From Acidimicrobiaceae bacterium (GTDB taxonomy: Bacteria; Actinomycetota; Acidimicrobiia; Acidimicrobiales; UBA8592), in NCBI GenBank assembly GCA_024641655.1, contig JAHECR010000016.1, forward strand, positions 35,301 to 77,029: a DNA stretch of 41,729 bases. Direction: 5' to 3'. Made by a program: the position numbers and the translations under genes. The notes under the pieces are model-generated. The model was given only the letters and a program-made list of their open reading frames with translations, had not been told where the DNA came from and did no database searches. Shown here piece by piece: positions 26,208 through 37,627 of the stretch. The number at the start of each line of letters is the position of its first letter. The stretch's first letter is position 1.

Positions 26208-26213
26208 TACAGT
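26208..26213 (+). promoter_or_regulatory. Candidate -10 element for efp
   Basis: TACAGT lies in the 144-bp gap after pepP, 43 bp before the ribosome-binding-site-supported efp start and 10 bp before an earlier in-frame ATG at 26223. No -35 element is seen. Confidence 0.35.
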
Positions 26214-26255
26214 GTCCCGCGCATGGCGCCCGCATCGGGCCTCACAGGAGTCGAG

Positions 26256-26819
26256 ATGGCGACGGTATCGAGCAACGATCTCAAGAACGGCATGAACCTG
26301 CTCCTCGATCGCGACCTCATGGCCGTCGTCGAGTTCCAGCACGTGAAGCCGGGCAAGGGCCATGCGTTCGTGCGTACGAAGCTCAAGAACGTTCGCAGCG
26401 GAGCCGTTGTCGAGCGCACCTTTCGGGCCGGTGAATCCCTCGAGCGCGCCAACATCGACAAGCGTGAGATGCAGTTCCTCTACGCCGAGCCCAACGGCTA
26501 CGTCTTCATGGACAACGAGACCTACGACCAGATCACGGTCGGACGCGACGCGCTGGGCGACACCGCCAACTACCTGATCGAGGGCTCCTCAGCGGTGCTG
26601 CTCATGTTCGGCACGGAGATCGTCGGTACCGACATGCCGGCGTCGGTCGAGCTCGTCATTACCGAGACCGAACCGGGGATCCAGGGCGATCGCGTGTCGG
26701 GCGCCACCAAACCGGCAACGCTCGAGACCGGTCTGACGATCCAGGTACCGTTGTTCGTGGGGCCCGGCGAGCGTGTCAAGGTCGACACTCGCTCCGCCAG
26801 CTACATCAGCCGGGCCTGA
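26256..26819 (+). CDS. efp: Elongation factor P
   Basis: EF-P rescues ribosomes stalled at polyproline stretches. ATG 26256 has an AGGAG ribosome-binding site (26245-26249) and gives the standard 187-residue protein ([18 protein letters not shown]). An in-frame ATG at 26223 would add 11 residues. The tip-loop lysine region reads VKPGKGHAF. The three beta domains are complete, ending in [12 protein letters not shown]. It is followed 4 bp later by nusB, the usual order. Confidence 0.96.
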   Translation: MATVSSNDLKNGMNLLLDRDLMAVVEFQHVKPGKGHAFVRTKLKNVRSGAVVERTFRAGESLERANIDKREMQFLYAEPNGYVFMDNETYDQITVGRDALGDTANYLIEGSSAVLLMFGTEIVGTDMPASVELVITETEPGIQGDRVSGATKPATLETGLTIQVPLFVGPGERVKVDTRSASYISRA

Positions 26820-26823
26820 TTCG

Positions 26824-27270
26824 GTGTCCGACCCCGATCACGAGGGGACCATCGCCCGGCCCGGGTCACGTCGCGAAGGGCGTGAGCGCATGCTGGGGTT
26901 CCTCTACGAGGCCGAGTCGAAGGGCGTGTCGGTCGACGAGCTCGTCGCGGGCCTGCCTGTCCGGCCCGACGGCTATGCCCGCAAGCTCCTCGAGGGGCTC
27001 GGGGGCGACCTCACTGAGCTCGATGCGATCATCGAGGAGACCAGCCACGGCTGGAGCGTCGATCGGATGCCTGCGGTCGACCGCGCGCTTCTGCGCATGG
27101 CCGTGCACGAGCTCGTCTCCAACGCCGAGACACCCGCCGGTGCGATCATCAGCGAGGCGGTCGAGCTCGCCGGGGAGTACTCGACGGAGGCGTCGAGTCG
27201 CTTCGTCAACGGGTTGCTCGCCAAAGTGGCCGAGCGCTTTCGCCCCGACGAGCGGGTCACCACCGACTGA
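26824..27270 (+). CDS. nusB: Transcription antitermination factor NusB
   Basis: NusB works with S10/NusE in rRNA antitermination. The 148-residue product starts at GTG 26824, 4 bp after efp. The all-helical NusB fold is recognised by [16 protein letters not shown], the mid helix around [33 protein letters not shown], and [27 protein letters not shown] strong GC hairpin follows the stop. Confidence 0.94.
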   Translation: MSDPDHEGTIARPGSRREGRERMLGFLYEAESKGVSVDELVAGLPVRPDGYARKLLEGLGGDLTELDAIIEETSHGWSVDRMPAVDRALLRMAVHELVSNAETPAGAIISEAVELAGEYSTEASSRFVNGLLAKVAERFRPDERVTTD

Positions 27271-27278
27271 GGAGGGGA

Positions 27279-27300
27279 GCGGGCGCGCCAGCGCGCCCGC
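27279..27300 (+). terminator. GC-rich hairpin after nusB (possible terminator without U tract)
   Basis: A perfect 9-bp stem (GCGGGCGCG and its complement) around a 4-nt loop lies 8 bp after the nusB stop. No run of T follows, so it is at best a hairpin that stalls or stabilises RNA, of a type common in high-GC actinobacteria. Confidence 0.45.
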
Positions 27301-27453
27301 CGTGAGCCGACCAGTGGGCGCAGTGCGGTATCTGGCCTCGAAACGAGGCAGAGCAACGTCACGGTTCGCCGAGCGGCGCCTCCCGGCGCGGGTCGTGCGG
27401 GTTTCGACGCTGAAAACCCGTCGGGACGGGTGCGCACGCCGGCGCGCGACTGG

Positions 27454-27459
27454 TAGGTT
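27454..27459 (+). promoter_or_regulatory. Candidate -10 element of the pyrimidine operon
   Basis: TAGGTT sits 21 bp upstream of the PyrR-binding loop; transcription would begin near 27466. Two perfect inverted repeats lie upstream (27335-27349 and 27416-27431), and one is close to the -35 position. Confidence 0.35.
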
Positions 27460-27479
27460 GGCCGCCGACCGTGAAGCGG

Positions 27480-27501
27480 GTCCCGTGAGGCCCGAACGGA
27501 C
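27480..27501 (+). promoter_or_regulatory. PyrR-binding RNA loop in the pyr operon leader
   Basis: The 22-nt segment begins GTCC, ends GGAC, and contains CGTGAGGC in between. It matches the Bacillus PyrR-binding loop pattern GUCCnGnGAGGC...GGAy with the same 14-nt spacing between the stem halves (comparison from memory). PyrR bound to UMP/UTP would stabilise this hairpin. Its 5' half, 27482-27490, can instead pair over 9 bp with 27545-27553 in the terminator, so the two structures exclude each other. A GAAAGG sequence follows at once (27502-27507). Confidence 0.75.
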
Positions 27502-27540
27502 GAAAGGCAGCTCCTTGGCCGAACGCGAACGCCCCTCGAC

Positions 27541-27562
27541 GCCCCCTCGCGGGGGCTTTTTT
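27541..27562 (+). terminator. Intrinsic terminator (attenuator) in the pyr operon leader
   Basis: A GC-only 6-bp stem, GCCCCC with GGGGGC, around the loop TCGC is followed by six T residues (27557-27562). This is the best intrinsic terminator in the window and lies before pyrR, so it can only act as an attenuator. Its 5' arm and loop are complementary to the PyrR-binding loop. Confidence 0.85.
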
Positions 27563-27580
27563 GTTGCCCGCACCCAGGTG

Positions 27581-28090
27581 ATGGATGCCGACGACGTGCG
27601 GCGGGCGCTGTGGCGGATGGCTCACGAAATCGTCGAGCACAATCAGGGTCTCGACGCGGTGGTGCTGATCGGCCTGCAGACCGGAGGCGTGCCCCTCGCG
27701 GAGCGCCTCGCCGCCAATCTCAGCGAGATCGAGGGCACTGCGGCCCCCGTCGGCACCCTCGACGTGGCCTTCTACCGTGACGACATCGGCCTGCGGCCGG
27801 TGATGCCCGAGCAGCCGACCGAGATCGATTTCGATCTCACCGACAAGGTCGTCGTCCTGGTCGACGACGTGTTGTTCACCGGCCGCACCATCCGCGCCGC
27901 GCTCGACGCGATCGCCGATTTCGGGCGCCCCCGAGCGGTTCAGCTCGCAGTGATGGTGGACCGTGGACACCGGGAGCTGCCCATACGGCCGGACTTCGTG
28001 GGAAAGAACCTGCCCACCCGTCGTGACGAGATCGTCGACGTTCGAGACCACGGGGTCAGCCTCGGCGACTACGGGCAGGGCGCGCCATGA
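27581..28090 (+). CDS. pyrR: Pyrimidine operon regulator PyrR (uracil phosphoribosyltransferase fold)
   Basis: PyrR binds pyr mRNA in response to UMP/UTP and usually has some uracil phosphoribosyltransferase activity. The 169-residue product shows [35 protein letters not shown], the PRPP motif [20 protein letters not shown], and the conserved [24 protein letters not shown] 27581 (or GTG 27578) follows the attenuator, but has no good ribosome-binding site. The frame is open further up to TTG 27515, which does have one (GAAAGG) and would read through the terminator hairpin. Start choice is therefore open. It overlaps pyrB by 4 bp. Confidence 0.93.
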   Translation: MDADDVRRALWRMAHEIVEHNQGLDAVVLIGLQTGGVPLAERLAANLSEIEGTAAPVGTLDVAFYRDDIGLRPVMPEQPTEIDFDLTDKVVVLVDDVLFTGRTIRAALDAIADFGRPRAVQLAVMVDRGHRELPIRPDFVGKNLPTRRDEIVDVRDHGVSLGDYGQGAP

Positions 28091-29049
28091 GCGACCCCGT
28101 CGCCCACCTCCGGGGGATCGACGATCTCGGCGCGGACGGCATCCGCGAGATCCTGTCCCTGTCGGACCACTTCCTGGAGGTGTCGTCACGCCGAATCCCA
28201 AAGGTGCCGGCCCTTCGCGGCCGAACGGTCGCGTGGCTGTTCTACGAGGACTCCACGCGGACCCGCCTGAGTTTCGAGACGGCCGCAAAGAGGCTGTCTG
28301 CGGACACCATGAACTTCAGCGTCTCGTCGTCGTCGGTCAAGAAGGGCGAGAGCCTGCGCGACACCGTCGAGACGATCAGCGCGATGGGGGTCGATGCGAT
28401 CGTCGTCCGTCACCGCAGCGCCGGCGTGCCGTGGATGCTCCCGCGCTGGACCGATGCCGCGATCGTCAACGCAGGTGATGGCTGGCACGAGCATCCGACG
28501 CAGGCGCTGCTCGACTGCTACACGATCACCCGGCGGCTCGGGTCGCTCCAGGGAAAGCGGATCGCGATCATCGGCGACATCAAACACTCGCGGGTCGCTC
28601 GCTCGAACGTCAAGGCGTTCGTGGCGCTCGGCGCCGAGGTCGTTCTCGTCGCGCCCCCGACGCTGCTGCCGCCCAGCCTCGAGGGGTGGCCGGTGGAGGT
28701 CGCCACCGACCTCGACGACATCATCGGCGGCGTAGAGGTCGTGTACCTGCTGCGGATGCAACTCGAACGACAGCAGGAGTCCCTCGTGCCGTCGTTGCGC
28801 GAGTACACGATGCGCTTCGGGCTCACCGCAGACCGGGCGGCGCGGCTCGGACCCGACACGCTCATCATGCACCCTGGCCCCATGAACCGTGGCGTGGAGA
28901 TCGCCGGTGACGTGCCCGATCTGCCGAACGCGGTGATCACCGATCAGGTCAGCAACGGCGTCGTCGTTCGCATGGCTGTGTTGTACCGCTTGCTGGGCTC
29001 CGGGGTCGCCTTGCCGGCGCTCGTCGCCGAGGAGGCTCCCGATGCCTGA
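28087..29049 (+). CDS. pyrB: Aspartate carbamoyltransferase catalytic subunit
   Basis: PyrB joins carbamoyl phosphate and aspartate in UMP synthesis. The 320-residue product has the carbamoyl-phosphate motif [11 protein letters not shown], the [13 protein letters not shown] loop with the conserved Lys from the neighbouring subunit, the [10 protein letters not shown] motif, and the C-terminal [11 protein letters not shown]. No pyrI regulatory subunit gene is present. It overlaps the start of the dihydroorotase-like gene by 8 bp, as in genomes where an inactive PyrC' is a structural partner of PyrB. Confidence 0.95.
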   Translation: MSDPVAHLRGIDDLGADGIREILSLSDHFLEVSSRRIPKVPALRGRTVAWLFYEDSTRTRLSFETAAKRLSADTMNFSVSSSSVKKGESLRDTVETISAMGVDAIVVRHRSAGVPWMLPRWTDAAIVNAGDGWHEHPTQALLDCYTITRRLGSLQGKRIAIIGDIKHSRVARSNVKAFVALGAEVVLVAPPTLLPPSLEGWPVEVATDLDDIIGGVEVVYLLRMQLERQQESLVPSLREYTMRFGLTADRAARLGPDTLIMHPGPMNRGVEIAGDVPDLPNAVITDQVSNGVVVRMAVLYRLLGSGVALPALVAEEAPDA

Positions 29050-30319
29050 GCTCGTCATCAAGGGCGGCACGGTGGTCGACCGGGCCGGGGAGCGACGCTC
29101 CGACATCGTCGTCGACGATGGGGGCTGCATCGCCGCCATCGGCCCCGACCTCAACGCCGGTTCGGTCCTCGACGCCGAGGGTTGCGTCGTGACTTCGGGC
29201 CTCGTGGACCTCCGCGCCCGTCTGGGTGAGCCCGGCAACGAGCAGGCCGAGACGATCGAATCCGCGACCCGCTCAGCGGCGTTGGGTGGGTACACCGCCA
29301 TCGTCGCCATGCCCGACAGCGACCCGGTCGTCGACAGCGCGGCCGTGCTCCGTGACCTGCAGCGCCTCGCCCAGGACGCGCTGTGTCACGTCGCCATCGC
29401 CGGGGCGATCACGGTCGGTTGTGCCGGCGAGCAGCTCGCGGCCATCGCAGAGATGGCGTCGTTGGGTGTGCGGATGATCTCCGACGCCGGCCACGCCATC
29501 GGAGATGCCCGCCTCCTTCGCCGGGCGATGGAGTACGCCGGTGATCGAGACCTCACGTTGTCACTGCACTGCGAGGACGCGGCGCTTGCCTCCGGCGGCC
29601 ACATGCACGAAGGCGCCGTGTCGTCACTCCTCGGCATCGCGGGCATCCCGGCCGAGGCCGAGGAGCTCGCGGTCATGCGGGCGATCACGCTGGGGCGTCT
29701 CACCGGTGCCCGCGTGCACCTCCAGGGGCTCTCGACGGGCGGTTCGGCCGGGATCATCAGGGCGTCGAAGACCCAGGGACTGGCCGTGACCTGCGACGTG
29801 GTGATGCCCAATCTCGTCCTCACCGACGCTGCAGTGGCAACCTACGACGCACGCTTCAAGCTCGCGCCGCCGCTGCGACCGGCCGCGGAGGTTGCACTAC
29901 TGCGGGCCGCCCTCGCCGACGGCGCCGTCGATGCCATAGCCTCCGATCACACGCCTTGGGAACCACATCTGAAGGAGCTTCCCTTCGACGAAGCCCCGGT
30001 GGGCGTCGTTGGATTCGAGACGACGTTGGCCCTGGCCCTCACCGAGCTCGACCTGCCGCTTGCTCGCATCTTGGAGCTGTTGTCGTGGCGACCGGCGGCG
30101 ATCGCCGGCCTCGACGACACCCATGGCGGCACGCTTTCGATCGGTCGCCCTGCCAACCTCGCAGTGATCGACCAGGCGACGGAGTGGGTCGTGCACGGGG
30201 ACGCCTTCGCGAGCCGCAGCGTCCAGTCGCCATTCGAAGGCCGCCGGGTACGCGGGCGAGTACGGCACACCCTCGTCGACGGTGAGGCCGTGGTCATCGA
30301 CGGACTGGCACAGCGTTGA
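29042..30319 (+). CDS. pyrC: Dihydroorotase-like protein PyrC', apparently without catalytic residues
   Basis: The 425-residue product is clearly a type I dihydroorotase homologue in length, order of blocks and operon place. Active-site positions are replaced: the metal motif HxHLREPG reads RARLGEPG (R58, R60, G62); the His of the AHVST block is G229 (LQGLST); the PHH motif reads MPN; the Asn of NPPLR is A275; DHAPH reads DHTPW. D302 and the His in LSLHCED survive. Catalysis is therefore unlikely. Inactive PyrC' subunits that support aspartate carbamoyltransferase assembly are known in Pseudomonas; the same role here is inferred. A true dihydroorotase would be needed elsewhere in the genome. 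Confidence 0.9.
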   Translation: MPELVIKGGTVVDRAGERRSDIVVDDGGCIAAIGPDLNAGSVLDAEGCVVTSGLVDLRARLGEPGNEQAETIESATRSAALGGYTAIVAMPDSDPVVDSAAVLRDLQRLAQDALCHVAIAGAITVGCAGEQLAAIAEMASLGVRMISDAGHAIGDARLLRRAMEYAGDRDLTLSLHCEDAALASGGHMHEGAVSSLLGIAGIPAEAEELAVMRAITLGRLTGARVHLQGLSTGGSAGIIRASKTQGLAVTCDVVMPNLVLTDAAVATYDARFKLAPPLRPAAEVALLRAALADGAVDAIASDHTPWEPHLKELPFDEAPVGVVGFETTLALALTELDLPLARILELLSWRPAAIAGLDDTHGGTLSIGRPANLAVIDQATEWVVHGDAFASRSVQSPFEGRRVRGRVRHTLVDGEAVVIDGLAQR

Positions 30320-30415
30320 GCATCGGGTACCGACAAGAGCGGGCGGCGACGAGATCGTGCCGAACAGCAGGAAACCGGGAAGGATTCAAACCCCACATGG
30401 CGAAAGGATCGAGCG

Positions 30416-31515
30416 ATGAGTGACCTCACCGAGGCTGCACTTGTGCTGGCCGACGGCAGCCTCTTCGAGGGTGAGGCCATCGGGGTGCCGCCCGCTGATG
30501 GCATCGCATCGGGGGAGGTGGTGTTCAACACCGTGCTGACCGGCTATCAGGAGGTCATCACCGACCCGTCTTACGCAGGTCAGATCATCACCTTCACGTA
30601 TCCCCACATCGGGAACTACGGCGTCAACGCGACCGACGACGAGAGCCGCCGTCCCTTCTGCCGCGGCGTGGTCGTGCGCGAGCTCGCTCGCCGAACCAGC
30701 AACTGGCGGGCCACCGGTGACCTCGATGCCATGCTGAGGGCCGCAGGAGTGCCCGGCATCGCGGGCATCGACACGCGACGTCTGACCCGGCACATTCGTG
30801 ACGCCGGAGCGATGCCGGGCGCATTCGGCACCGCCGACACCGACGCGCTGCGACGCGCCGCGCTGGCCGAACCCGGTACCGACGGCATCGACCTTGTCGC
30901 CGAGGTGACCTGTGCGGCCCCCTACGAGGTCGCGAGCACCCGCGGCGAGGGCCCGGTACGCCGGATCGTCGCCATGGACTTCGGCATCAAGACGACGATC
31001 CTCCGCCATCTCTCGAGGCTCGGCGACGTGCTGGTCGTGCCCGCTTCGACCTCGGTGAGCGACATCCTCGCCGCAGCCCCCGACGGGGTGTTCCTCTCCA
31101 ACGGCCCCGGTGATCCGTCGGCGGTTGCGCACGCTCCCGAGACGATCAAGGCACTCATCGGTCAGGTGCCCATCTTCGGGATCTGCCTCGGGCACCAGCT
31201 GCTCAGCCGCGCGATCGGAGCCGACACCGTGAAGATGGCCTTCGGGCACCACGGCGGGAACCATCCGGTGCGTCGGGAAGGCACCGGCGCGGTCGAGATC
31301 ACCAGCCAGAACCACAATTTCGCCGTGGACGCCTCGACGCTCGGGGGACGAGCCGAGGTCACACACGTGAACCTCAACGACGGGGTCTGCGAGGGCATCC
31401 GCCTCCTCGACGCACCTGGGTTCAGTGTGCAGCACCATCCCGAAGCCGGTCCCGGCCCTCACGACAGCCAGTACCTGTTCGACGAATTCGACGCACTCAT
31501 GGGAGCGGCACGCTG

Positions 31516-31516
<1 letters not shown>
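30416..31516 (+). CDS. carA: Carbamoyl-phosphate synthase small subunit (glutaminase)
   Basis: CarA releases ammonia from glutamine for CarB. The 366-residue product has the N-terminal CPSase domain ([24 protein letters not shown]) and a class I glutamine amidotransferase domain with SNGPGDP, the nucleophile Cys in [10 protein letters not shown], and the His-Glu pair in [13 protein letters not shown]. The ATG has an AAAGGA ribosome-binding site 8 bp upstream. A 96-bp gap separates it from pyrC; no terminator or clear promoter is seen there. The stop overlaps carB (TGATG). Confidence 0.96.
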
Positions 31517-34842
<3,326 letters not shown>

Positions 34843-34846
34843 CCCG

Positions 34847-35797
34847 ATGAGTGGGTTCGCCCTCCGCCGACGACGAGACCACAGCGCCGACCTGACCGCC
34901 ACGGTCGGCTCGCTGGTGTTGCCCAATCCCATCATGACCGCATCGGGCACGGCGGGTCACGGCGCGGAGCTGGGCGCCTATGTCGACCTGGCGTCGTTGG
35001 GCGCGGTCGTAGTGAAGAGCCTCTCGGTGCAGCCATGGGCCGGGAACCCGCCGCCACGAGTGCACGAGACGCCCGCAGGCATGATCAACAGCATCGGCTT
35101 GCAGGGCCCAGGTTTGGCGCGTTGGGCCGCCGAGGAGCTTCCCGAGCTGGTGGCTACCGGCGCCCGCGTCGTGGTGAGCATCTGGGGTCGCACCGTCGAG
35201 GACTACGCGGAGGCAGCGGCCCTGTGTGCGGACCTGCCTGCAGAGGTGGTGGCGGTGGAGGTCAACGTCTCGTGCCCCAACGTCGAGGACCGCCACCGCA
35301 TGTTCGCGCACGCGCCCGGCACGACCCGGACCGTCATGGAGGCCACCGCAGGCGTCCGCCGGCCGCGCTGGGCCAAGCTCAGCCCGAACGTCACCGACCT
35401 CGCCGAGATCGCCGCGGCGGCGCGCGCCGGGGGCGCTGAGGCCGTCACCCTCGTCAACACGTTGATGGGCATGGTGATTGACACCGAAGCCCGCAGGCCG
35501 TTGCTCGGGGGCGGCGGGGGAGGCGTGAGTGGCCCGGCGATCCATCCGGTCGCCGTGCGCGCGGTGTTCGACGTCCACGCGGCGATCCGGGATCTCCCGA
35601 TCATCGGGGTCGGTGGCGTAGCATCGGCGGCGCAAGCCGTCGAGCTCGCCATGGCAGGAGCATCGGCAGTGCAGATCGGAACCGCGAGTTTCGCGGATCC
35701 GTCTGTCACCGCCACGGTCCTCGACGATCTCCGGACGTGGTGCGCCAGTAGGGGAGTGGAGCGATTCAGCGATCTGGTCGGAGCAGCCCATGGTTGA
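34847..35797 (+). CDS. pyrD: Dihydroorotate dehydrogenase, class 1
   Basis: PyrD oxidises dihydroorotate to orotate with FMN. The product (316 residues from ATG 34847; ATG 34829 would add 6 and overlap carB) has LPNPIMTASGTAGHG, NSIGLQGPG, and VEVNVSCPNVED. The Cys in SCPN is the catalytic base of the class 1 cytosolic enzymes; class 2 has Ser there. FMN-phosphate binding is seen in IIGVGGVASAAQAVELAMAGASAVQIGTA. The form resembles class 1B, which normally needs the PyrK electron-transfer subunit, but no pyrK is present next to it. Confidence 0.93.
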   Translation: MSGFALRRRRDHSADLTATVGSLVLPNPIMTASGTAGHGAELGAYVDLASLGAVVVKSLSVQPWAGNPPPRVHETPAGMINSIGLQGPGLARWAAEELPELVATGARVVVSIWGRTVEDYAEAAALCADLPAEVVAVEVNVSCPNVEDRHRMFAHAPGTTRTVMEATAGVRRPRWAKLSPNVTDLAEIAAAARAGGAEAVTLVNTLMGMVIDTEARRPLLGGGGGGVSGPAIHPVAVRAVFDVHAAIRDLPIIGVGGVASAAQAVELAMAGASAVQIGTASFADPSVTATVLDDLRTWCASRGVERFSDLVGAAHG

Positions 35798-35890
35798 TGC
35801 CCTCGTCCCGTCGGTGCGTTGCGCCTCGGTCGTGCCCCCCTCGACCCGGTCCGACGCATGTGCAGCCGGCAACACAGGAAGAACACAGCG

Positions 35891-36616
35891 ATGAGTGAGA
35901 ACGAAACCGACGATCTGGGTGATCTGGCGGTCAGCGAGGAGGTGCGCGGCACGCTGGCATTGGCCCTCGACGTCGATGATCTCGTCGTGGCGACCCGTCT
36001 GGCCCGAGAGCTGCGCCCGTGGTTCGGGGTGGCCAAGGTGGGGCTCGAGCTGTACAGCGCCGCCGGTCCTGACGCAGTCGCTGCGCTCCGGGCACTGGGA
36101 TTCGACGTCTTCCTCGATCTGAAGCTCCACGACATTCCCACGACGGTCGGACGCGCCTCGCGTGTGCTGGGCGCTCTCGGTGTGGACTACCTGACCCTTC
36201 ACGCCTTCGGTGGCCTCGAGATGCTGAGAGCCGGTGTGGAGGGTCTGGCCGAAGGCGCGGCCAACGCAGGTCTCGAACCCCCCGTCGCTCTCGCCGTCAC
36301 CGTGCTCACGAGCGATGCCGGCGCCCCTGATCACATCGTGCCGCAACGCGTGCGCGTGGCCGCCGAGGCCGGCTGCGGCGGGCTGGTGTGCGCAGCGAAG
36401 GACCTCAAAGATGCCCGGATGCTCGCTCCTCGACTCATCAAGGTCGTCCCCGGAATCCGTCCCGCGGGTACCGACAAGAATGACCAGGCGAACGTGGCGA
36501 CTCCTGGTGAGGCCATGGCCCAAGGCGCCGACCTGCTGGTGATCGGGCGCGCCGTGACGAAGGCCCCCAACCCGGCGAGGGCCGCGGAGCAGATCGTGAT
36601 GGAGCTGCTCGGCTGA
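35891..36616 (+). CDS. pyrF: Orotidine 5'-phosphate decarboxylase
   Basis: PyrF makes UMP, the last step of the pathway. ATG 35891 has an AGGAAG ribosome-binding site (35876-35881) and gives 241 residues; a longer frame from 35819 lacks family similarity. The catalytic block is FLDLKLHDIPTTVG (Asp-Lys-x-x-Asp), preceded by KVGLELYSAAG, and phosphate binding is seen in VPGIRPAGTDKNDQ and GADLLVIGRAVTKA. It lies 93 bp after pyrD. Confidence 0.95.
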   Translation: MSENETDDLGDLAVSEEVRGTLALALDVDDLVVATRLARELRPWFGVAKVGLELYSAAGPDAVAALRALGFDVFLDLKLHDIPTTVGRASRVLGALGVDYLTLHAFGGLEMLRAGVEGLAEGAANAGLEPPVALAVTVLTSDAGAPDHIVPQRVRVAAEAGCGGLVCAAKDLKDARMLAPRLIKVVPGIRPAGTDKNDQANVATPGEAMAQGADLLVIGRAVTKAPNPARAAEQIVMELLG

Positions 36617-36652
36617 AAATGCGGCATGCACCACTGGTCGCGCGCGCCCATG

Positions 36653-36658
36653 TAGCGT
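36653..36658 (+). promoter_or_regulatory. Candidate -10 element for mihF
   Basis: TAGCGT ends 7 bp before the mihF ATG, in the 49-bp gap after pyrF. It suggests that mihF has its own leaderless promoter besides any readthrough from the pyr operon. Confidence 0.35.
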
Positions 36659-36665
36659 TTCGACC

Positions 36666-36986
36666 ATGGCAGCACCCCCAGTTCTCACCGATGCGCAGCG
36701 CAAGGCTGCACTTGCGAAGGCCGCGGAAGCTCGGCGAGTACGTGCCGAGCTCAAGGATCGCCTGAAGATGGGTTCGGTCACCCTCGATGAAGTGCTCGCG
36801 CTCGCCGACCGCGACGACGTGGTCGGCAAGACGAAGGTCATCGCCGTGCTCGAGTCACTCCCTGGCGTCGGCAAGGTGAAAGCCCGTCGACTCATGGAAG
36901 ACATCGGCATCGCGGAGAGTCGCCGGTTGCGTGGTCTCGGCGACCAGCAGCGGGCATCGCTGCTCTCCACGTTCAACCACAACTGA
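36666..36986 (+). CDS. mihF: Integration host factor, actinobacterial type (mIHF)
   Basis: mIHF is a small DNA-bending nucleoid protein restricted to Actinomycetota, unrelated in fold to IHF of Escherichia coli. The 106-residue product has the long basic N-terminal helix (LTDAQRKAALAKAAEARRVRA), then VTLDEVLALADRDDVVGKTKV, and a helix-two-turn-helix DNA-binding unit (VLESLPGVGKVKARRLMEDIGIAESRRLRGL). Position just before gmk and rpoZ is the standard actinobacterial order and is strong support for the phylum. Confidence 0.96.
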   Translation: MAAPPVLTDAQRKAALAKAAEARRVRAELKDRLKMGSVTLDEVLALADRDDVVGKTKVIAVLESLPGVGKVKARRLMEDIGIAESRRLRGLGDQQRASLLSTFNHN

Positions 36987-37004
36987 GGTCGCGCTCTGGT
37001 CATC

Positions 37005-37532
37005 GTGGTCTCGGGCCCAGGTGGGGTCGGGAAGGGAACGATCGCTCGGCTCCTGGTCGAGCGTGACGGGCGGCTCTGGTTGTCGCGCAGCTGGACCACT
37101 CGACCGCAGCGTCCCGGCGAGCCCGACGACGCCTACGTATTCGTCGACCATGACACGTTCCGGTCCCACATCGAAGCCGACGGCTTTCTCGAATGGGCCG
37201 AGTTCCACGGCAATCTCTACGGCACGCCGTGGCCCGACGCCCCCGACGACCGTGACCTGCTGCTCGAGATCGACGTCCAGGGAGCTCGAAGCGTCGCCGA
37301 GCGCGACCCGGCCGCACTGTTGATCTTCGTCGACTCCCCGACCCGCTCCGACCAGGCCGAGCGGCTGCGCCAGCGTGGGGACCCCGAGGACGCGGTGCGC
37401 CGGCGCCTCGCCGAGGGCGATCGGGAGCGCTCGCGCGCTGCCGACCTCGCCGCCATCGAGGTGATCAACGACGACCTCGCACGTACCGTCGAGGAGATCG
37501 CTTCCCTCATCGAGGCTCGTCGCGGGGCCTGA
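37005..37532 (+). CDS. gmk: Guanylate kinase
   Basis: Gmk phosphorylates GMP to GDP. The P-loop reads SGPGGVGKGT, followed by the GMP-binding SRSWTTRPQRPGEPDDAYVFV, LEWAEFHGNLYGTP and LLLEIDVQGA. From GTG 37005 the protein has 175 residues and begins only two residues before the P-loop strand ends. A CTG at 36996 would restore the usual LVIVVSGP start, but CTG starts are rare. It lies 18 bp after mihF in the same frame. Confidence 0.93.
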   Translation: MVSGPGGVGKGTIARLLVERDGRLWLSRSWTTRPQRPGEPDDAYVFVDHDTFRSHIEADGFLEWAEFHGNLYGTPWPDAPDDRDLLLEIDVQGARSVAERDPAALLIFVDSPTRSDQAERLRQRGDPEDAVRRRLAEGDRERSRAADLAAIEVINDDLARTVEEIASLIEARRGA

Positions 37533-37539
37533 CCCGGGC

Positions 37540-37566
37540 GTACCAGGGCCTGCACGCTGGTACGAT
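37540..37566 (+). promoter_or_regulatory. rpoZ promoter region with perfect inverted repeat over the -10 element
   Basis: GTACCAG (37540-37546) and its exact complement CTGGTAC (37557-37563) are separated by 10 bp. The right arm overlaps TACGAT (37561-37566), a good -10 hexamer, 61 bp before the rpoZ start. The arms are 17 bp centre to centre, suitable for a dimeric repressor. No known operator is recognised. Confidence 0.4.
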
Positions 37567-37627
37567 GACCCGCCGGGCTACGCCCTCACCTGCATTCGCT
37601 GCCCGCTCGCCCCAGAGGTCGCCATTC

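Noticed and set aside
26882..27514. PyrR frame extending back through the leader and nusB
   Set aside because: The upstream part is a shadow of nusB and of leader RNA structures; only TTG 27515, GTG 27578 and ATG 27581 are plausible starts.
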